Below, piece after piece: positions 37,552 through 48,539 of a DNA stretch of 64,000 bases. The notes under the pieces are model-generated. The model was not told where the DNA came from and made no database searches. It was given only the letters and a program-made list of their open reading frames with translations. Both the position numbers and the translations under genes were made by a program. Location of the stretch: the NCBI RefSeq assembly GCF_947496995.1, contig NZ_CANMFD010000007.1, positions 1 through 64,000 of the forward strand, written 5' to 3'. This DNA is from an uncultured Roseibium sp. (GTDB lineage Bacteria; Pseudomonadota; Alphaproteobacteria; Rhizobiales; Stappiaceae). The stretch's first letter is position 1; each line of letters starts with the position of its first letter.

Positions 37552-38023
37552 TGCCTCCCCTTCGCAGGTGCATGCTTGTTGAGCAATCATCGCAAGAATC
37601 CATGCCGTGTCAAAGAGCAATATGACGGCGGCGCTGCTCAGTATCTAGGCAAATGGGAGGGGTTGTCCCGGTAACCTGTTGTGTTGACTGTCTTTCTCGA
37701 TTCTGGCGTCGCTGTTGACATGCGCTGTCCTCATGTCATTTGCCGGGGCGCGGCAGGATCATTTCGAGGAAGGTCATTGGCAGATATACGGTGGGTCTGC
37801 CGCTTTTTTGCAGCATGCCGGTATACGTCATGCCGCCGCGCGAATCTCGCAGCGACCCGAGACGCTTAGCCGGACCTGCTCGATGCCGGAGGGCTGTTTC
37901 GATCAGGCACTGGTAACGCCTGCCGCCGAAGTCTGCACAGTCAATGTGCAGCTCGGGCCGGTTTTAATCCAGCCCGAAGCAGCCTGACTTGGGCATTGCC
38001 GGATTGGCCGGGATGAAACGATG
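37552..38023. other. 472-bp gene-poor stretch
   Basis: It should carry the promoter of the ATP-grasp/Anbu operon near 37,560-37,680. A 90-codon frame from TTG 37715 to 37987 exists, but it lacks a ribosome-binding site, family features and the codon bias of its neighbours, so it is not called as a gene. No RNA element is recognised. Confidence 0.4.
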
Positions 38024-38974
38024 TCAATTCATGTTCGTTCTGCCGACCGATATAACGGACACGTCGCCATATTTGCGCCCGGTCCAAACGTGCAGGCCTG
38101 TGCCGACGCCCAGCATGGGAATTGTATAAAGGCCCTTTTTCACGAACCCCTTGTTCTTGGTGATTTCGATCGCCGCGTGGCTGAGTTCTTCATATTTATC
38201 CATGGTGGTGACTATCTTGTCGATGCCTCTGATGCCCTTCAGGACATCGCCGAGCTTGCCGCCAATTGCGAGATCCAGGTCCCAGTCCGACCATTCACCC
38301 TTTTTGTTGAATTCGTGAGCAGACTTCACGCCATGAGCCACAACGACGATCGCACCGACGCTTCCGCCAAGTCCGCCGCCAAGCTTCCAGCCATCTGCCA
38401 TCAGATCCACATAGTCGACAAACCCGCCATCGTCCGCACTGGCCCGGTAAAGGCGCGCATTCCAGTTGTAGCGCCCAAGCGCGACGAGATCACCCGAGTG
38501 GCTCTCCCCGATGCCGACCCACAATGTTGAAGCCTTTTTGGGTTTGGGCTTCATTTTTTTCGGTGTCTTGATGACTTTGGGGTTGGGCGGCGTCGGAATG
38601 GAGTGCACATAAATCATGACGGCACGAAACTGGCCGTCCTCCACACCGTCTTCCTGCCCCATATCCTCGGCCAGTGATTCACCGAGGCCGTCGACCAGAT
38701 CAAATGGAAAACTGGATTGCAGGCTTTCCTCGAGAAAGATCCTGACAGCATCTGCCCGTTTCATGGACAAGGCCTTGTTGAAGGAGGCTTTTCCGCTCCT
38801 GCTGGAAAGTCCCACAAGGCTTATGCTGCCATTACCTTTCAAGAGCGGAACGACGTTCCTCCTGAGCCAGTTTTTGTGTTCCTCTTTGAGGCTTGATTGG
38901 CTGACGTCAAAAAACTGCAGGCGGGCGAGCGTGATAGCGCCGTCACAGTGGTCAACCACGAACTTTCCGGACAT
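38024..38974 (-). CDS. OmpA-like domain protein without signal peptide
   Basis: A 316-aa protein. Residues about 15-85 look like an OmpA/MotB peptidoglycan-binding domain (FFDVSQSSLKEEHKNWL and SRSGKASFNKALSMKRADAV). A Pro/Lys linker (about 130-150, TPKKMKPKPKK) leads to a glycine-rich C-terminal region with GWKLGGGLGGSVGAIVVVAH. No signal peptide or lipobox is seen, although the ATG is well placed (GGAG 8 bp upstream). It stands alone. It could be secreted by a specialised route or be a toxin-like cargo; that is speculation. Confidence 0.65.
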   Translation of the reverse strand: MSGKFVVDHCDGAITLARLQFFDVSQSSLKEEHKNWLRRNVVPLLKGNGSISLVGLSSRSGKASFNKALSMKRADAVRIFLEESLQSSFPFDLVDGLGESLAEDMGQEDGVEDGQFRAVMIYVHSIPTPPNPKVIKTPKKMKPKPKKASTLWVGIGESHSGDLVALGRYNWNARLYRASADDGGFVDYVDLMADGWKLGGGLGGSVGAIVVVAHGVKSAHEFNKKGEWSDWDLDLAIGGKLGDVLKGIRGIDKIVTTMDKYEELSHAAIEITKNKGFVKKGLYTIPMLGVGTGLHVWTGRKYGDVSVISVGRTNMN

Positions 38975-39286
38975 GAATGTACTCCGACCTGAATGAAGCC
39001 CTTGCCTGACCCGACCCTTTCCGGATGCTCAGCCGACACGGCCTGATGAAATCAATTGGTGCAAAAGGAAATTGCATGATGCGTAATGCTGCGAGGCTAC
39101 GACAGAAATGACGTAAGGCAAAGTGGATCCTGATCGAGATCCGGATGAATTCGTCCCGAATGTGATGGAGGTCACCTTCGAGTTCGTTCCCGGACCGGAC
39201 GTAGTTTCCCCATAAGCCCATGTGCTGACTATGTTGTCGTGGGAAGATCGTGCTAGGCGTCAGAAAGCTAGATTTGGGAGTCCCGC
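38975..39286. other. 312-bp intergenic region before pccB
   Basis: This divergent promoter region lies between the OmpA-like gene and pccB. I see only short local palindromes (for example GGATCCTGATCGAGATCC near 39,125) and no coding frame or RNA gene. Confidence 0.4.
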
Positions 39287-40819
<1,533 letters not shown>

Positions 40820-40835
40820 GCGATCGGCCCACTTC

Positions 40836-41150
40836 TTAATCCCAGCGGTTGAACCCGCCGCGCGGAAACAGGGGCTCCTTGCACTCATAGGCAACGGGGC
40901 ATTTGCGGGCGTCGCGCGTCGGGCCGTACTGGACGAAAAGCTGCTGGTTCCGGTCGCAATAACTGATGTTGGAGACAAACATCGAATAGGTGTGCTGGCC
41001 GGTTGTGAAAACGACCGCCCCGTGCTGGCGAACCAACGACTGGGCCTGGGCGCATGTCATGGTCCGAAGATCGGGACGCTGCTGCGCGGCTAGGGGCTGG
41101 CAGGTGCCTGCCAGTGCGAGCGCGGCGATGAAAAGACGGCGTTTGCGCAT
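40836..41150 (-). CDS. Small secreted cysteine-containing protein
   Basis: A 104-aa protein. ATG 41150 follows GGAGGCC; a further ATG 12 bp upstream is less likely. A signal peptide spans about residues 1-22 (ending PLAAQQ). The mature part has four Cys (MTCAQ, SYCDRN, KCPV, YECKEP), consistent with two disulfides. Proteins of this kind are common and uncharacterised in alphaproteobacteria. It converges with pccB, 16 bp away. Confidence 0.65.
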   Translation of the reverse strand: MRKRRLFIAALALAGTCQPLAAQQRPDLRTMTCAQAQSLVRQHGAVVFTTGQHTYSMFVSNISYCDRNQQLFVQYGPTRDARKCPVAYECKEPLFPRGGFNRWD

Positions 41151-41362
41151 ATTGGCCTCCATGGATCCCGTTTCAGGCCGGAAAACAATTTCCGGTCCAA
41201 TCCAGCCCTAGAGAAAGACCATCGCCCTTTCCCTGAGTTGGTAATGTTGGGAGTGTGCGGCAGGCTGTGCGGCAAAAATGTGATCAGAACCACATTCTGC
41301 TGTTTTGGACGGTGAAAAGCGGACTGCTGCCGTGGGCACAAAGCGTCCGCCTGATGTGCTTT

Positions 41363-41821
41363 TCAGTCTTTTCGGACTGCACACACAGGTTGGGGAGTTG
41401 CCTCCCTGGCGCCGTTGAGAGAAAACCCTGCCAAACGCTTGTCCTCAAACTGAACGACAAGTTTTCCCGCTGACCGCAGCCGATGCCAGAAATAGGTGAA
41501 ATTGTCCGGGCAGGCCGGGCAGTCATTGAGGATGTAGCCGTCCGGACCGGTGGTGAACTTGATCAGGTCGCGGTCAAGCTGAACCCTGACAAGGGACCCC
41601 GGAGGAGGCAGGCTGCCCTTGACGTTGATACCGATCAGCGCGCCGCGCATGTTACGGTTCATTGGGCACCAGATGGTGAAATAGGAGCCCAGGGAATTTA
41701 CGGTCCAGTATCGGTCGTAGCCTTGAGCAGCATCGCGGTTCCATTGTCCGTGTGTTTCTGAAAACGCCAGACACGGTGCGGACAAACACAGAAGCGCGGT
41801 TAGCATTGTTCTGGTTATCAT
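41363..41821 (-). CDS. Secreted four-cysteine protein (paralogue A)
   Basis: A 152-aa protein with a signal peptide (about residues 1-20, ending LAFSET). It shares with the gene upstream the pattern GYDRYWTVN, FTIWC, LPPPGS, GYILNDCPAC, FWHRLRS, DKRLAGFSLNGAR and PQPVC. The conserved Cys (WC, CxxC, VC) suggest two disulfides. GGGGGG precedes the ATG. Function unknown; the only clues are the fold-level repeat with its paralogue and the location between pccB and pccA. Confidence 0.7.
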   Translation of the reverse strand: MITRTMLTALLCLSAPCLAFSETHGQWNRDAAQGYDRYWTVNSLGSYFTIWCPMNRNMRGALIGINVKGSLPPPGSLVRVQLDRDLIKFTTGPDGYILNDCPACPDNFTYFWHRLRSAGKLVVQFEDKRLAGFSLNGAREATPQPVCAVRKD

Positions 41822-41944
41822 CGTGTTTCCCCCCGACAACTCCGACGTGGAAAATACGATGCCGCGCTTAATGCGTGTTTAAAAAATTAGGTTGTTTTAT
41901 CAATAGATTTTTTGCGGAGCTTGGGAAGGTCAGGTGCCGCGGGT

Positions 41945-42421
41945 TCAGGACCCTGCGTTGCGTTTTTCCCAATCGGTCGGGCACACGGGACCTGGGATTA
42001 TCTGACGCGCGCCTCTGAGCGAAAACCCGGCATAGCGCTCATCCTGGAATTTGACAGCAAGCGAGCGTGACGATCTGAGCTTGTGCCAGACGTAATCGAA
42101 GCTGTCGGCACAGGTCGCGCATTCACTGCTGATATACCCCTGCTTGTTGACCGGCAGATCCAGGACTTCCTGGTCGAGGATCAGCTTGACCCGGGTATCG
42201 GGAGGCGGTGTCTTGCCCTCGATCACGATGTGCAGAAGCGTGCCGTTGACCTTGCGTTGGGGATGGCACCAAACGACGAAGTTCGCTCCCTGGTTATTCG
42301 TCGTCCAGAAACGCGTAAATCCGTTGACCTCACCGCTGCTCCACTTTTCCACGGTTTCAGCCCCGGCTGGCAAGCAAAGTAAAGTGGCCAACAAAAAATA
42401 TATTGTAGTGAATGTCTTCAT
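41945..42421 (-). CDS. Secreted four-cysteine protein (paralogue B)
   Basis: A 158-aa paralogue of the gene at 41,363. ATG 42421 follows AAGGGGATT; the frame runs 29 codons further without support. Signal peptide about residues 1-21 (ending PAGAET). Matching landmarks are GFTRFWTTN, FVVWCHP, TPPPDT, GYISSECATC, VWHKLRS, DERYAGFSLRGAR and PGPVC. The upstream region is unusually AT-rich, consistent with its own promoter or a recent arrival. Confidence 0.7.
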   Translation of the reverse strand: MKTFTTIYFLLATLLCLPAGAETVEKWSSGEVNGFTRFWTTNNQGANFVVWCHPQRKVNGTLLHIVIEGKTPPPDTRVKLILDQEVLDLPVNKQGYISSECATCADSFDYVWHKLRSSRSLAVKFQDERYAGFSLRGARQIIPGPVCPTDWEKRNAGS

Positions 42422-42644
42422 TTTTTGATAATCCCCTTTAGTATTTATAACTATAGATTTATTAATAATCAGATAAAAACTTGCGGAAACAACCCTGGCC
42501 AAGGGCATTTCCCGGCGTGAGGTGCCCTGTGTGCTCGCACCTCAACAGCCTTATCCGCATAAACACGTCTCGCCCTTTGGATAAGTTGCGCAGCATGGAG
42601 GCCCGGCCTACAACCTTTAAAACGCTCCAGCTGGGTGGAAACGC

Positions 42645-44657
42645 ATGTTCTCGAAAATTCTTATCGCCAACCGTGGCGAGATCGCGTGCCGGGTCATCAA
42701 GACCGCACAACGGATGGGCATCAGGACGGTGGCTGTCTATTCGGACGTCGATCGCGACGCTCTTCATGTCGAGATGGCGGACGAGGCGGTGCATATCGGC
42801 CCGGCTGCAGCAGCAGAATCCTATCTCGTGGCCGACAAGATCATCGCGGCCTGCAAGGAAACCGGCGCTGAAGCCGTTCATCCCGGATATGGCTTCCTGT
42901 CCGAACGGGCCAGCTTCCCCGAAGCGCTCGCAAAGGAGGGGATTGTCTGGATCGGACCGCATCCGCGCGCCATCAAGGCCATGGGCGACAAGATCGAATC
43001 CAAGAAATTCGCCAACGCCGCCAACGTCAGCACGGTTCCAGGTTACCTCGGTGAAATCGATACGCCGGACCATGCGGTCGAAATCGCCGAAGGCATCGGC
43101 TATCCGGTGATGATCAAGGCTTCCGCCGGCGGCGGCGGCAAGGGCATGCGGATTGCGTGGAATGCGGAAGAAACGCGCGACGGCTATGTGCGCTCGAAAT
43201 CCGAGGCGGCATCCTCCTTCGGTGACGACAGGGTGTTCATCGAGAAATTCATCGAGAACCCGCGGCATATCGAAATTCAGGTGCTGGGCGACAAGCACGG
43301 CAACGCGATTTATCTGGGTGAGCGCGAATGCTCGATCCAGCGACGCAACCAGAAGGTCATCGAAGAAGCCCCGTCACCGCTGCTGGATGAGGAAACCCGC
43401 CGGAAAATGGGTGAACAGGCAGTCGCCCTGGCCAAGGCCGTGGACTATGACAGCGCCGGGACGGTCGAATTTGTCGCCGGACAGGACAAGAGCTTCTTCT
43501 TCCTGGAAATGAACACCCGTCTTCAGGTGGAACATCCGGTGACCGAATTGATCACTGGTGTCGATCTGGTCGAGCAGATGATCCGCGTGGCTGCCGGCGA
43601 GAAACTGGCCCTTGCGCAGGACGAGGTGAAACTGAACGGCTGGTCGGTGGAAAGCCGCATTTATGCCGAAGACCCTTACCGCAACTTCCTGCCGTCTATC
43701 GGACGTCTCGTGCGCTACCGGCCGCCGGAGGAAATGTGCGTCGACGGCGTCACGATCCGCAACGACACCGGCGTTGTCGAAGGATCGGAAATCTCCATGT
43801 TCTACGATCCGATGATCGCCAAGCTTGTCACTCATGCGCCGACCCGCGAAGAGGCGATCGATGCCATGAGTTCGGCGCTCGATGCATTCTACGTCGACGG
43901 TATCCAGCACAATGTGCCGTTTCTCACGGCGTTGATGAACCATCCGCGCTGGCGTTCGGGGAAGCTTTCGACCAGCTTCATCGCCGACGAATATCCGGAC
44001 GGCTTTTTTCCCTCCCTCCCGGATGAAGCTGCCTATTCGGTGCTTGCTGCCGTCGCGCTGTCCATGGGGGCCCTGGAAAGGGAACGGCTGGACCATCTGC
44101 CCGGACGCCTGCGTCCGCATTCCGGGGCGCTGCGCGAGGACTGGGTCGTCAAGGTGGACAAGACCTATGTGCCCATCCGGCTGGCCGCCGGCTATCCGGG
44201 GACTCCGATCGAACTGGATGTGGCAATCGGCGATGGCCCGGTGATGACCGTCGAATCCGATTGGGCGCCGGGAGACCCGCTCTGGTCGGGCACCGTGGGC
44301 TCGCGGCCGGTGACGGTTCAGGTGCGCACGGTCACAGGCGGATACCGTCTCGACTGGCAGGGAAGCTCGGTGATCGCCAAGGTGATGACCCCGCGCGCTG
44401 CGGAACTGGATGGTCTGATGCCGGAGAAACTTCCGCCGGATACGTCCAAGCTGCTGCTGTGTCCGATGCCCGGCCTGGTGGTGTCCATCGCCGTTTCCGA
44501 GGGGCAGGAAGTCAAGGCCGGTGAACAGCTTGCCGTGGTGGAAGCCATGAAGATGGAAAACGTTCTGCGCGCCGAACGCGACTGCACCGTTACCGCCATC
44601 AAGGCCGCCGCCGGAGACAGTCTGGCTGTAGATGCGGTGATCATGGAGTTCTCCTGA
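42645..44657 (+). CDS. pccA: Propionyl-CoA carboxylase, biotin carboxylase/carrier (alpha) subunit
   Basis: A 670-aa subunit with the biotin carboxylase domain (residues about 1-445). It shows KILIANRGEIACRVI, the glycine-rich KASAGGGGKGMRIAW ATP loop and EMNTRLQVEHPVTE. A middle region and a C-terminal biotinyl domain follow, with Lys636 in EAMKMEN as biotin attachment site. The domain layout matches PccA rather than MccA by the partner pccB upstream. It acts in the cytoplasm. Confidence 0.95.
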   Translation: MFSKILIANRGEIACRVIKTAQRMGIRTVAVYSDVDRDALHVEMADEAVHIGPAAAAESYLVADKIIAACKETGAEAVHPGYGFLSERASFPEALAKEGIVWIGPHPRAIKAMGDKIESKKFANAANVSTVPGYLGEIDTPDHAVEIAEGIGYPVMIKASAGGGGKGMRIAWNAEETRDGYVRSKSEAASSFGDDRVFIEKFIENPRHIEIQVLGDKHGNAIYLGERECSIQRRNQKVIEEAPSPLLDEETRRKMGEQAVALAKAVDYDSAGTVEFVAGQDKSFFFLEMNTRLQVEHPVTELITGVDLVEQMIRVAAGEKLALAQDEVKLNGWSVESRIYAEDPYRNFLPSIGRLVRYRPPEEMCVDGVTIRNDTGVVEGSEISMFYDPMIAKLVTHAPTREEAIDAMSSALDAFYVDGIQHNVPFLTALMNHPRWRSGKLSTSFIADEYPDGFFPSLPDEAAYSVLAAVALSMGALERERLDHLPGRLRPHSGALREDWVVKVDKTYVPIRLAAGYPGTPIELDVAIGDGPVMTVESDWAPGDPLWSGTVGSRPVTVQVRTVTGGYRLDWQGSSVIAKVMTPRAAELDGLMPEKLPPDTSKLLLCPMPGLVVSIAVSEGQEVKAGEQLAVVEAMKMENVLRAERDCTVTAIKAAAGDSLAVDAVIMEFS

Positions 44658-44790
44658 CACCTGTCTGGGTCAGGGAATAACTTATGAACCTGTGGCCTGA
44701 TTGACAGGCAGATGAGGGCAGCGATATTCCAACGGCTTGTGGCTTGATGCTGCGAGCCGTTTTCGGTTTCCTCAATCTCCTGGAGGCACG

Positions 44791-45444
44791 ATGCCTTTCA
44801 CGACCTTGCTGTTCGATCTGGACGGGACGTTGACAGATCCGTTCGAGGGGATCACCCGCTCCATCCAGTACGCGCTGGAGAAGATGGCTGCGCCTGTGCC
44901 GGAGGCCGACGAGCTGCGCTGGTGTATCGGTCCGCCTCTGTGGGAGAGCTTCCCGCTATTGCTGGGGACGGACGATCGGTCCCGAGTGGATGAGGCGATC
45001 GGCTTTTACCGGGAGCGTTTTACGGAAAAAGGGCTCTTCGAGAATACGCTGATTGACGGTATTCCGGAGACCCTCGACCGTCTGACGGCCTCAGGCCACC
45101 AACTGCATGTGTGCACCTCAAAGCCGCATGCCTATGCAAGCAGGATTGTCGAATATTTCGGGTTGATGCCGTATTTCGGCAAGGTGTATGGGGCCGAACT
45201 CGATGGCACACGTTCGGCGAAGGCGGAGCTGATTGCGCATATTCTGCAGGAAGAGGGGATCGGAGCGTCTGAAACGGTCATGATCGGCGACCGCAAGCAT
45301 GACCTCATCGGCGCCAATGCCAACAAGGTTGCCGGAATCGGGGTTCTGTGGGGCTACGGCAGCCGGGAGGAACTCGAACAGGAACAGCCGGTCCTGATCG
45401 CTGCAGCTCCGGTGGATATTTCCAGACATCTGTCCGCCGGCTGA
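44791..45444 (+). CDS. HAD-superfamily phosphatase (Gph-like)
   Basis: A 217-aa hydrolase with motif I FDLDGTLTDP (residues 7-16), a helical cap, motif II VCTSKPH, and motif IV MIGDRKHDLIGA. ATG 44791 is preceded by GGAGGCAC; the frame extends 18 codons upstream without support. It resembles the phosphoglycolate phosphatase branch, including AMP/pyrophosphate-type members with GPPLWESF. Distinct from the HAD gene at 30,368. Confidence 0.83.
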   Translation: MPFTTLLFDLDGTLTDPFEGITRSIQYALEKMAAPVPEADELRWCIGPPLWESFPLLLGTDDRSRVDEAIGFYRERFTEKGLFENTLIDGIPETLDRLTASGHQLHVCTSKPHAYASRIVEYFGLMPYFGKVYGAELDGTRSAKAELIAHILQEEGIGASETVMIGDRKHDLIGANANKVAGIGVLWGYGSREELEQEQPVLIAAAPVDISRHLSAG

Positions 45445-45490
45445 GTAGTGCCAGAGATATTTTTCCGGGCTACTCCAGCCGAGTTTGGCA

Positions 45491-45519
45491 TTGCTTTTTT
45501 CAGCTTTCAGCGATACTGA
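45491..45519 (+). promoter_or_regulatory. Candidate promoter of the ribN transcript
   Basis: TTGCTT (45491-45496) and TACTGA (45514-45519) are 17 bp apart. Transcription would start near 45,526, about 10 bp before the FMN riboswitch. Confidence 0.35.
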
Positions 45520-45535
45520 AACTGCCGTGAGAACA

Positions 45536-45712
<177 letters not shown>

Positions 45713-45796
45713 TTGGCTGCGGATCCCCTATCGGGACCGGCAGGCGCAGTGTCTTTTGAGACTGTTCTGGATACGAAACTGGAACGGAATTCGGAC

Positions 45797-46714
45797 ATGC
45801 CCGCCACTTTATCGAAACCTTTTCAAAGACCGCTGCTTGCGGCTCTGGCCATGGTCGGGGCAGGGGCCTCCTTCGCCCTGGTCAACGGTGCTCTGCAAGC
45901 CTCGACCATGCAGCTCGGTGTCCCGTCCACCTCCGCCGCCTTCTGGCAGTATGCGCTGGGTCTGCTGGTGGCCTTGCCGTTCGTCCTGCGGCGCGGGCCG
46001 AGTGCGCTGAAGACGCGGCAACCGGGATGGCACCTGTTGCGCGCCGGCTTCGCTGTGATCGGCATTCAGCTCTGGGTCGCGGGTCTGGCGAAGGTCGAGA
46101 TCTGGCAGGCCATTGCGCTGGTGATGACGTCGCCGTTCTTCGTCATCCTCGGGGCGAAACTCTTCTTTGGAGAGCGGGTGGGCGCCGTGCGCTGGCTTGC
46201 AACAATCGCCGGCTTTTCGGGCGGGATGGTCATTCTTGAACCCTGGACGGACAGTTTCAGCCTGGCGGCGCTTCTGCCTGTCGGGGCGGCGGCGTTCTGG
46301 GCGGGCACTTCGCTGGTGACCAAGAAGCTCACGCAAACAGAAAACGCCGATTCCATCACGCTCTATCTGCTTTTGCTGCTGACACCGGTAAACGCGCTCC
46401 TTGCGCTGGGCGAGGGCGGGATCCTGCCGTCGGGCAATGCTTTGTGGCTCCTTGTCGGCGCAGGCGTTCTGACCGTGCTGGCGAACTATCTTCTGACCGT
46501 TGCCTACCAGAAGGCGGATGCGGCCTTCGTGCAGCCTTTCGACCATTTGAAGCTGCCGCTGAATATCGCCGTCGGGTTCTTTGCCTTCGGATTTGCCCCC
46601 ACCGGAGCCTTTTGGCCCGGGGCGCTCGTCATTGTCGGTGCGTCCCTTCTGGTGATGCTGGACGAACAGAAGCGGGCGTCGCGGCAGGCCGCCGCGGACG
46701 CAGCCAAGGCCTGA
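45797..46714 (+). CDS. ribN: Riboflavin importer of the EamA/DMT family (RibN)
   Basis: A 305-aa permease with ten predicted helices in two EamA repeats (about residues 15-145 and 155-290). ATG 45797 begins the first helix-bearing segment; the open frame upstream is the riboswitch. EamA transporters directly under an FMN riboswitch were described as RibN in proteobacteria and import riboflavin. The identity rests on family plus riboswitch; no substrate residue can be read. Confidence 0.85.
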   Translation: MPATLSKPFQRPLLAALAMVGAGASFALVNGALQASTMQLGVPSTSAAFWQYALGLLVALPFVLRRGPSALKTRQPGWHLLRAGFAVIGIQLWVAGLAKVEIWQAIALVMTSPFFVILGAKLFFGERVGAVRWLATIAGFSGGMVILEPWTDSFSLAALLPVGAAAFWAGTSLVTKKLTQTENADSITLYLLLLLTPVNALLALGEGGILPSGNALWLLVGAGVLTVLANYLLTVAYQKADAAFVQPFDHLKLPLNIAVGFFAFGFAPTGAFWPGALVIVGASLLVMLDEQKRASRQAAADAAKA

Positions 46715-46806
46715 CAACCTTCCGGCAAGACATTCCCGTTCGGGGCAACTTGATTTATGAGTGTATGCCCTGAACTTCGCACCGGCGAGCCGGACAGGAG
46801 ACTGCG

Positions 46807-47094
46807 ATGACAACAGATCCTTTGACCGTTCATGTGCTGATCGAAGGCCGTGTGCAGGGCGTCGGGTATCGCGCCTGGTGCGCGGAGGAAGCGCAGTCGC
46901 GCGGTCTGTCCGGCTGGGTCCGCAACGTGAAGGGCGGAGCAGTTGAAGCCGTTTTCAGCGGGCCGTCGGATACCGTGGTGGATATGCTCGACGTGCTCTG
47001 GCACGGCCCGGCATTTGCCCGGGTGAACCTGGTCAGGGATCTTGAACCCGCCGAGCCGGAAAGCGGAGCTTTTGCTGTCCGGGAGACGGTCTGA
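46807..47094 (+). CDS. acyP: Acylphosphatase
   Basis: A 95-aa enzyme that hydrolyses acyl phosphates such as 1,3-bisphosphoglycerate. The phosphate loop GRVQGVGYRAW (residues 15-25) contains the catalytic Arg, and GWVRNVKGGAVEAVF holds the catalytic Asn. Length is standard for the stand-alone enzyme. It stands alone, between ribN and the sulfolipid operon. Confidence 0.93.
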   Translation: MTTDPLTVHVLIEGRVQGVGYRAWCAEEAQSRGLSGWVRNVKGGAVEAVFSGPSDTVVDMLDVLWHGPAFARVNLVRDLEPAEPESGAFAVRETV

Positions 47095-47174
47095 GGCGGA
47101 GAATCGCCTGACGTCACGCCATCGGAGGCGGCCACGCGCGGCAGAATGTCGGACTTTTCCGCTGCGGGGAAAAC

Positions 47175-47196
47175 GCTGTTCTCAACAGCCTTTTAT
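47175..47196 (+). terminator. Weak terminator-like hairpin after acyP
   Basis: GCTGTT (47175-47180) pairs with AACAGC (47184-47189), followed by CTTTTAT. The stem is only 6 bp. Confidence 0.3.
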
Positions 47197-47260
47197 ATAA
47201 CAATCGCACTGTTCAGCTGTTGTGTTGTCATTGAATTATCGCAATATTCTGTTCTGTCAT

Positions 47261-47284
47261 ATGGAACAATCCCGTTTGTTTCAT
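47261..47284. promoter_or_regulatory. Palindromic operator candidate upstream of sqdB
   Basis: ATGGAACAA (47261-47269) and TTGTTTCAT (47276-47284) are inverted copies with one mismatch, 6 bp apart, 35 bp before the sqdB start. The shape resembles IclR-type operators. Its regulator is unknown. Confidence 0.45.
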
Positions 47285-47318
47285 CTGGCATCTGCAGCGT
47301 AACTCAAGGAGAATTCTG

Positions 47319-48539
47319 GTGAAGATTGCGATTCTCGGCGGCGACGGCTTTGTCGGTTGGCCCACGTCCCTGCACCTGTCCGATCAAGGCCATGAAGTTC
47401 ATATCGTCGACAATCTCAGCCGCCGCTGGATCGACGCCGAACTCGGGGTGCAGTCCCTGACGCCGATGGATTCCATTCAGGAACGCACGCGGATCTGGAA
47501 GCAGGAGACCGGTAACACCATCCGCTTCCATCTGATCGATATCGCCAGGGACTACGAGGTGTTCAAGGCCTGGCTTGCGGAAACCCGGCCGGATGCGATC
47601 ATCCATTTCGCCGAGCAGCGCGCCGCGCCTTATTCGATGAAATCGGATCAGCACAAGAATTACACCGTCAACAACAACGTCAGCGCCACCCATCATCTGC
47701 TGAACGCCATGGTGGAGCTCGATCTGGATGCGCATCTGGTCCATCTGGGTACGATGGGGGTCTACGGCTATTCCAGCGTCGGGGCAGCTATACCGGAAGG
47801 CTATCTGAGCGTCGATGTGGAGACGCTGAACGGTGACAAGGCGGCTCAGGAGATCCTTTATCCGGCAAATCCCGGATCGATCTATCACATGACCAAATGC
47901 CTGGATCAGTTGCTGTTCCAGTTCTACGCAAAGAATGACGGTCTCAGGGTCACCGATCTGCACCAGGGGATCGTCTGGGGAACCCATACGCAGCAGACCC
48001 GGCGCCACGCGCAGTTGATCAACCGCTTCGACTACGACGGCGATTATGGAACGGTTCTCAACCGCTTTCTCATTCAGGCGGCAATCGGCTACCCGCTGAC
48101 GGTGCACGGGACAGGCGGCCAGACACGGGCCTTCATCCACATTCAGGATTCGGTGCGCTGCATTGAACTTGCGCTGGCCAATCCGCCGAAGCAGGGCGAC
48201 CGGGTCAAGGTTTTCAACCAGATGACGGAAACCCACAGGGTGCGCGACCTGGCCGAATTGATCTCGCGCCTGACCGGCACGAAGATCGCCTATCTGCCCA
48301 ACCCGCGCAAGGAAGCGCCTGAAAACGATCTTGTGGTCGAAAACAAGCAGTTCCTTGAACTTGGTCTGGATCCGACAACGCTGGCGGACGGCCTCCTGAG
48401 CGAGGTCGTGGACGTGGCCAAGACATTCGCCTATCGGGTCGATCGCAGCCGGGTTCCGGCGGTTTCCGCCTGGACAAAGGAAATCGCGGAGGAAATCGAA
48501 CGCGATCCCGAACATCCCCGGCTCAAATCGGTCTCCTGA
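47319..48539 (+). CDS. sqdB: UDP-sulfoquinovose synthase
   Basis: SqdB (406 aa) converts UDP-glucose and sulfite into UDP-sulfoquinovose, the head-group donor of sulfolipid. It is an extended SDR with the NAD loop GGDGFVG (7-13), Thr145 (GTMGVYG) and the Tyr189-xxx-Lys193 pair (YHMTK). RWIDAELGVQSLTP and FAEQRAAPYSMKS are family-specific. The start is GTG 47319 with AAGGAG upstream. It is the first gene of sqdBDC; its TGA overlaps the sqdD ATG by one base. Confidence 0.95.
   Translation: MKIAILGGDGFVGWPTSLHLSDQGHEVHIVDNLSRRWIDAELGVQSLTPMDSIQERTRIWKQETGNTIRFHLIDIARDYEVFKAWLAETRPDAIIHFAEQRAAPYSMKSDQHKNYTVNNNVSATHHLLNAMVELDLDAHLVHLGTMGVYGYSSVGAAIPEGYLSVDVETLNGDKAAQEILYPANPGSIYHMTKCLDQLLFQFYAKNDGLRVTDLHQGIVWGTHTQQTRRHAQLINRFDYDGDYGTVLNRFLIQAAIGYPLTVHGTGGQTRAFIHIQDSVRCIELALANPPKQGDRVKVFNQMTETHRVRDLAELISRLTGTKIAYLPNPRKEAPENDLVVENKQFLELGLDPTTLADGLLSEVVDVAKTFAYRVDRSRVPAVSAWTKEIAEEIERDPEHPRLKSVS

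Noticed and set aside
37715..37987. A 90-codon open frame from TTG
   Set aside because: No ribosome site, no family features, and third-base composition unlike neighbouring genes; left as gene-poor DNA.
47254..47260. CTGTCAT, resembling half of a PhoB box before sqdB
   Set aside because: No second copy at the required 11-bp spacing on either side.
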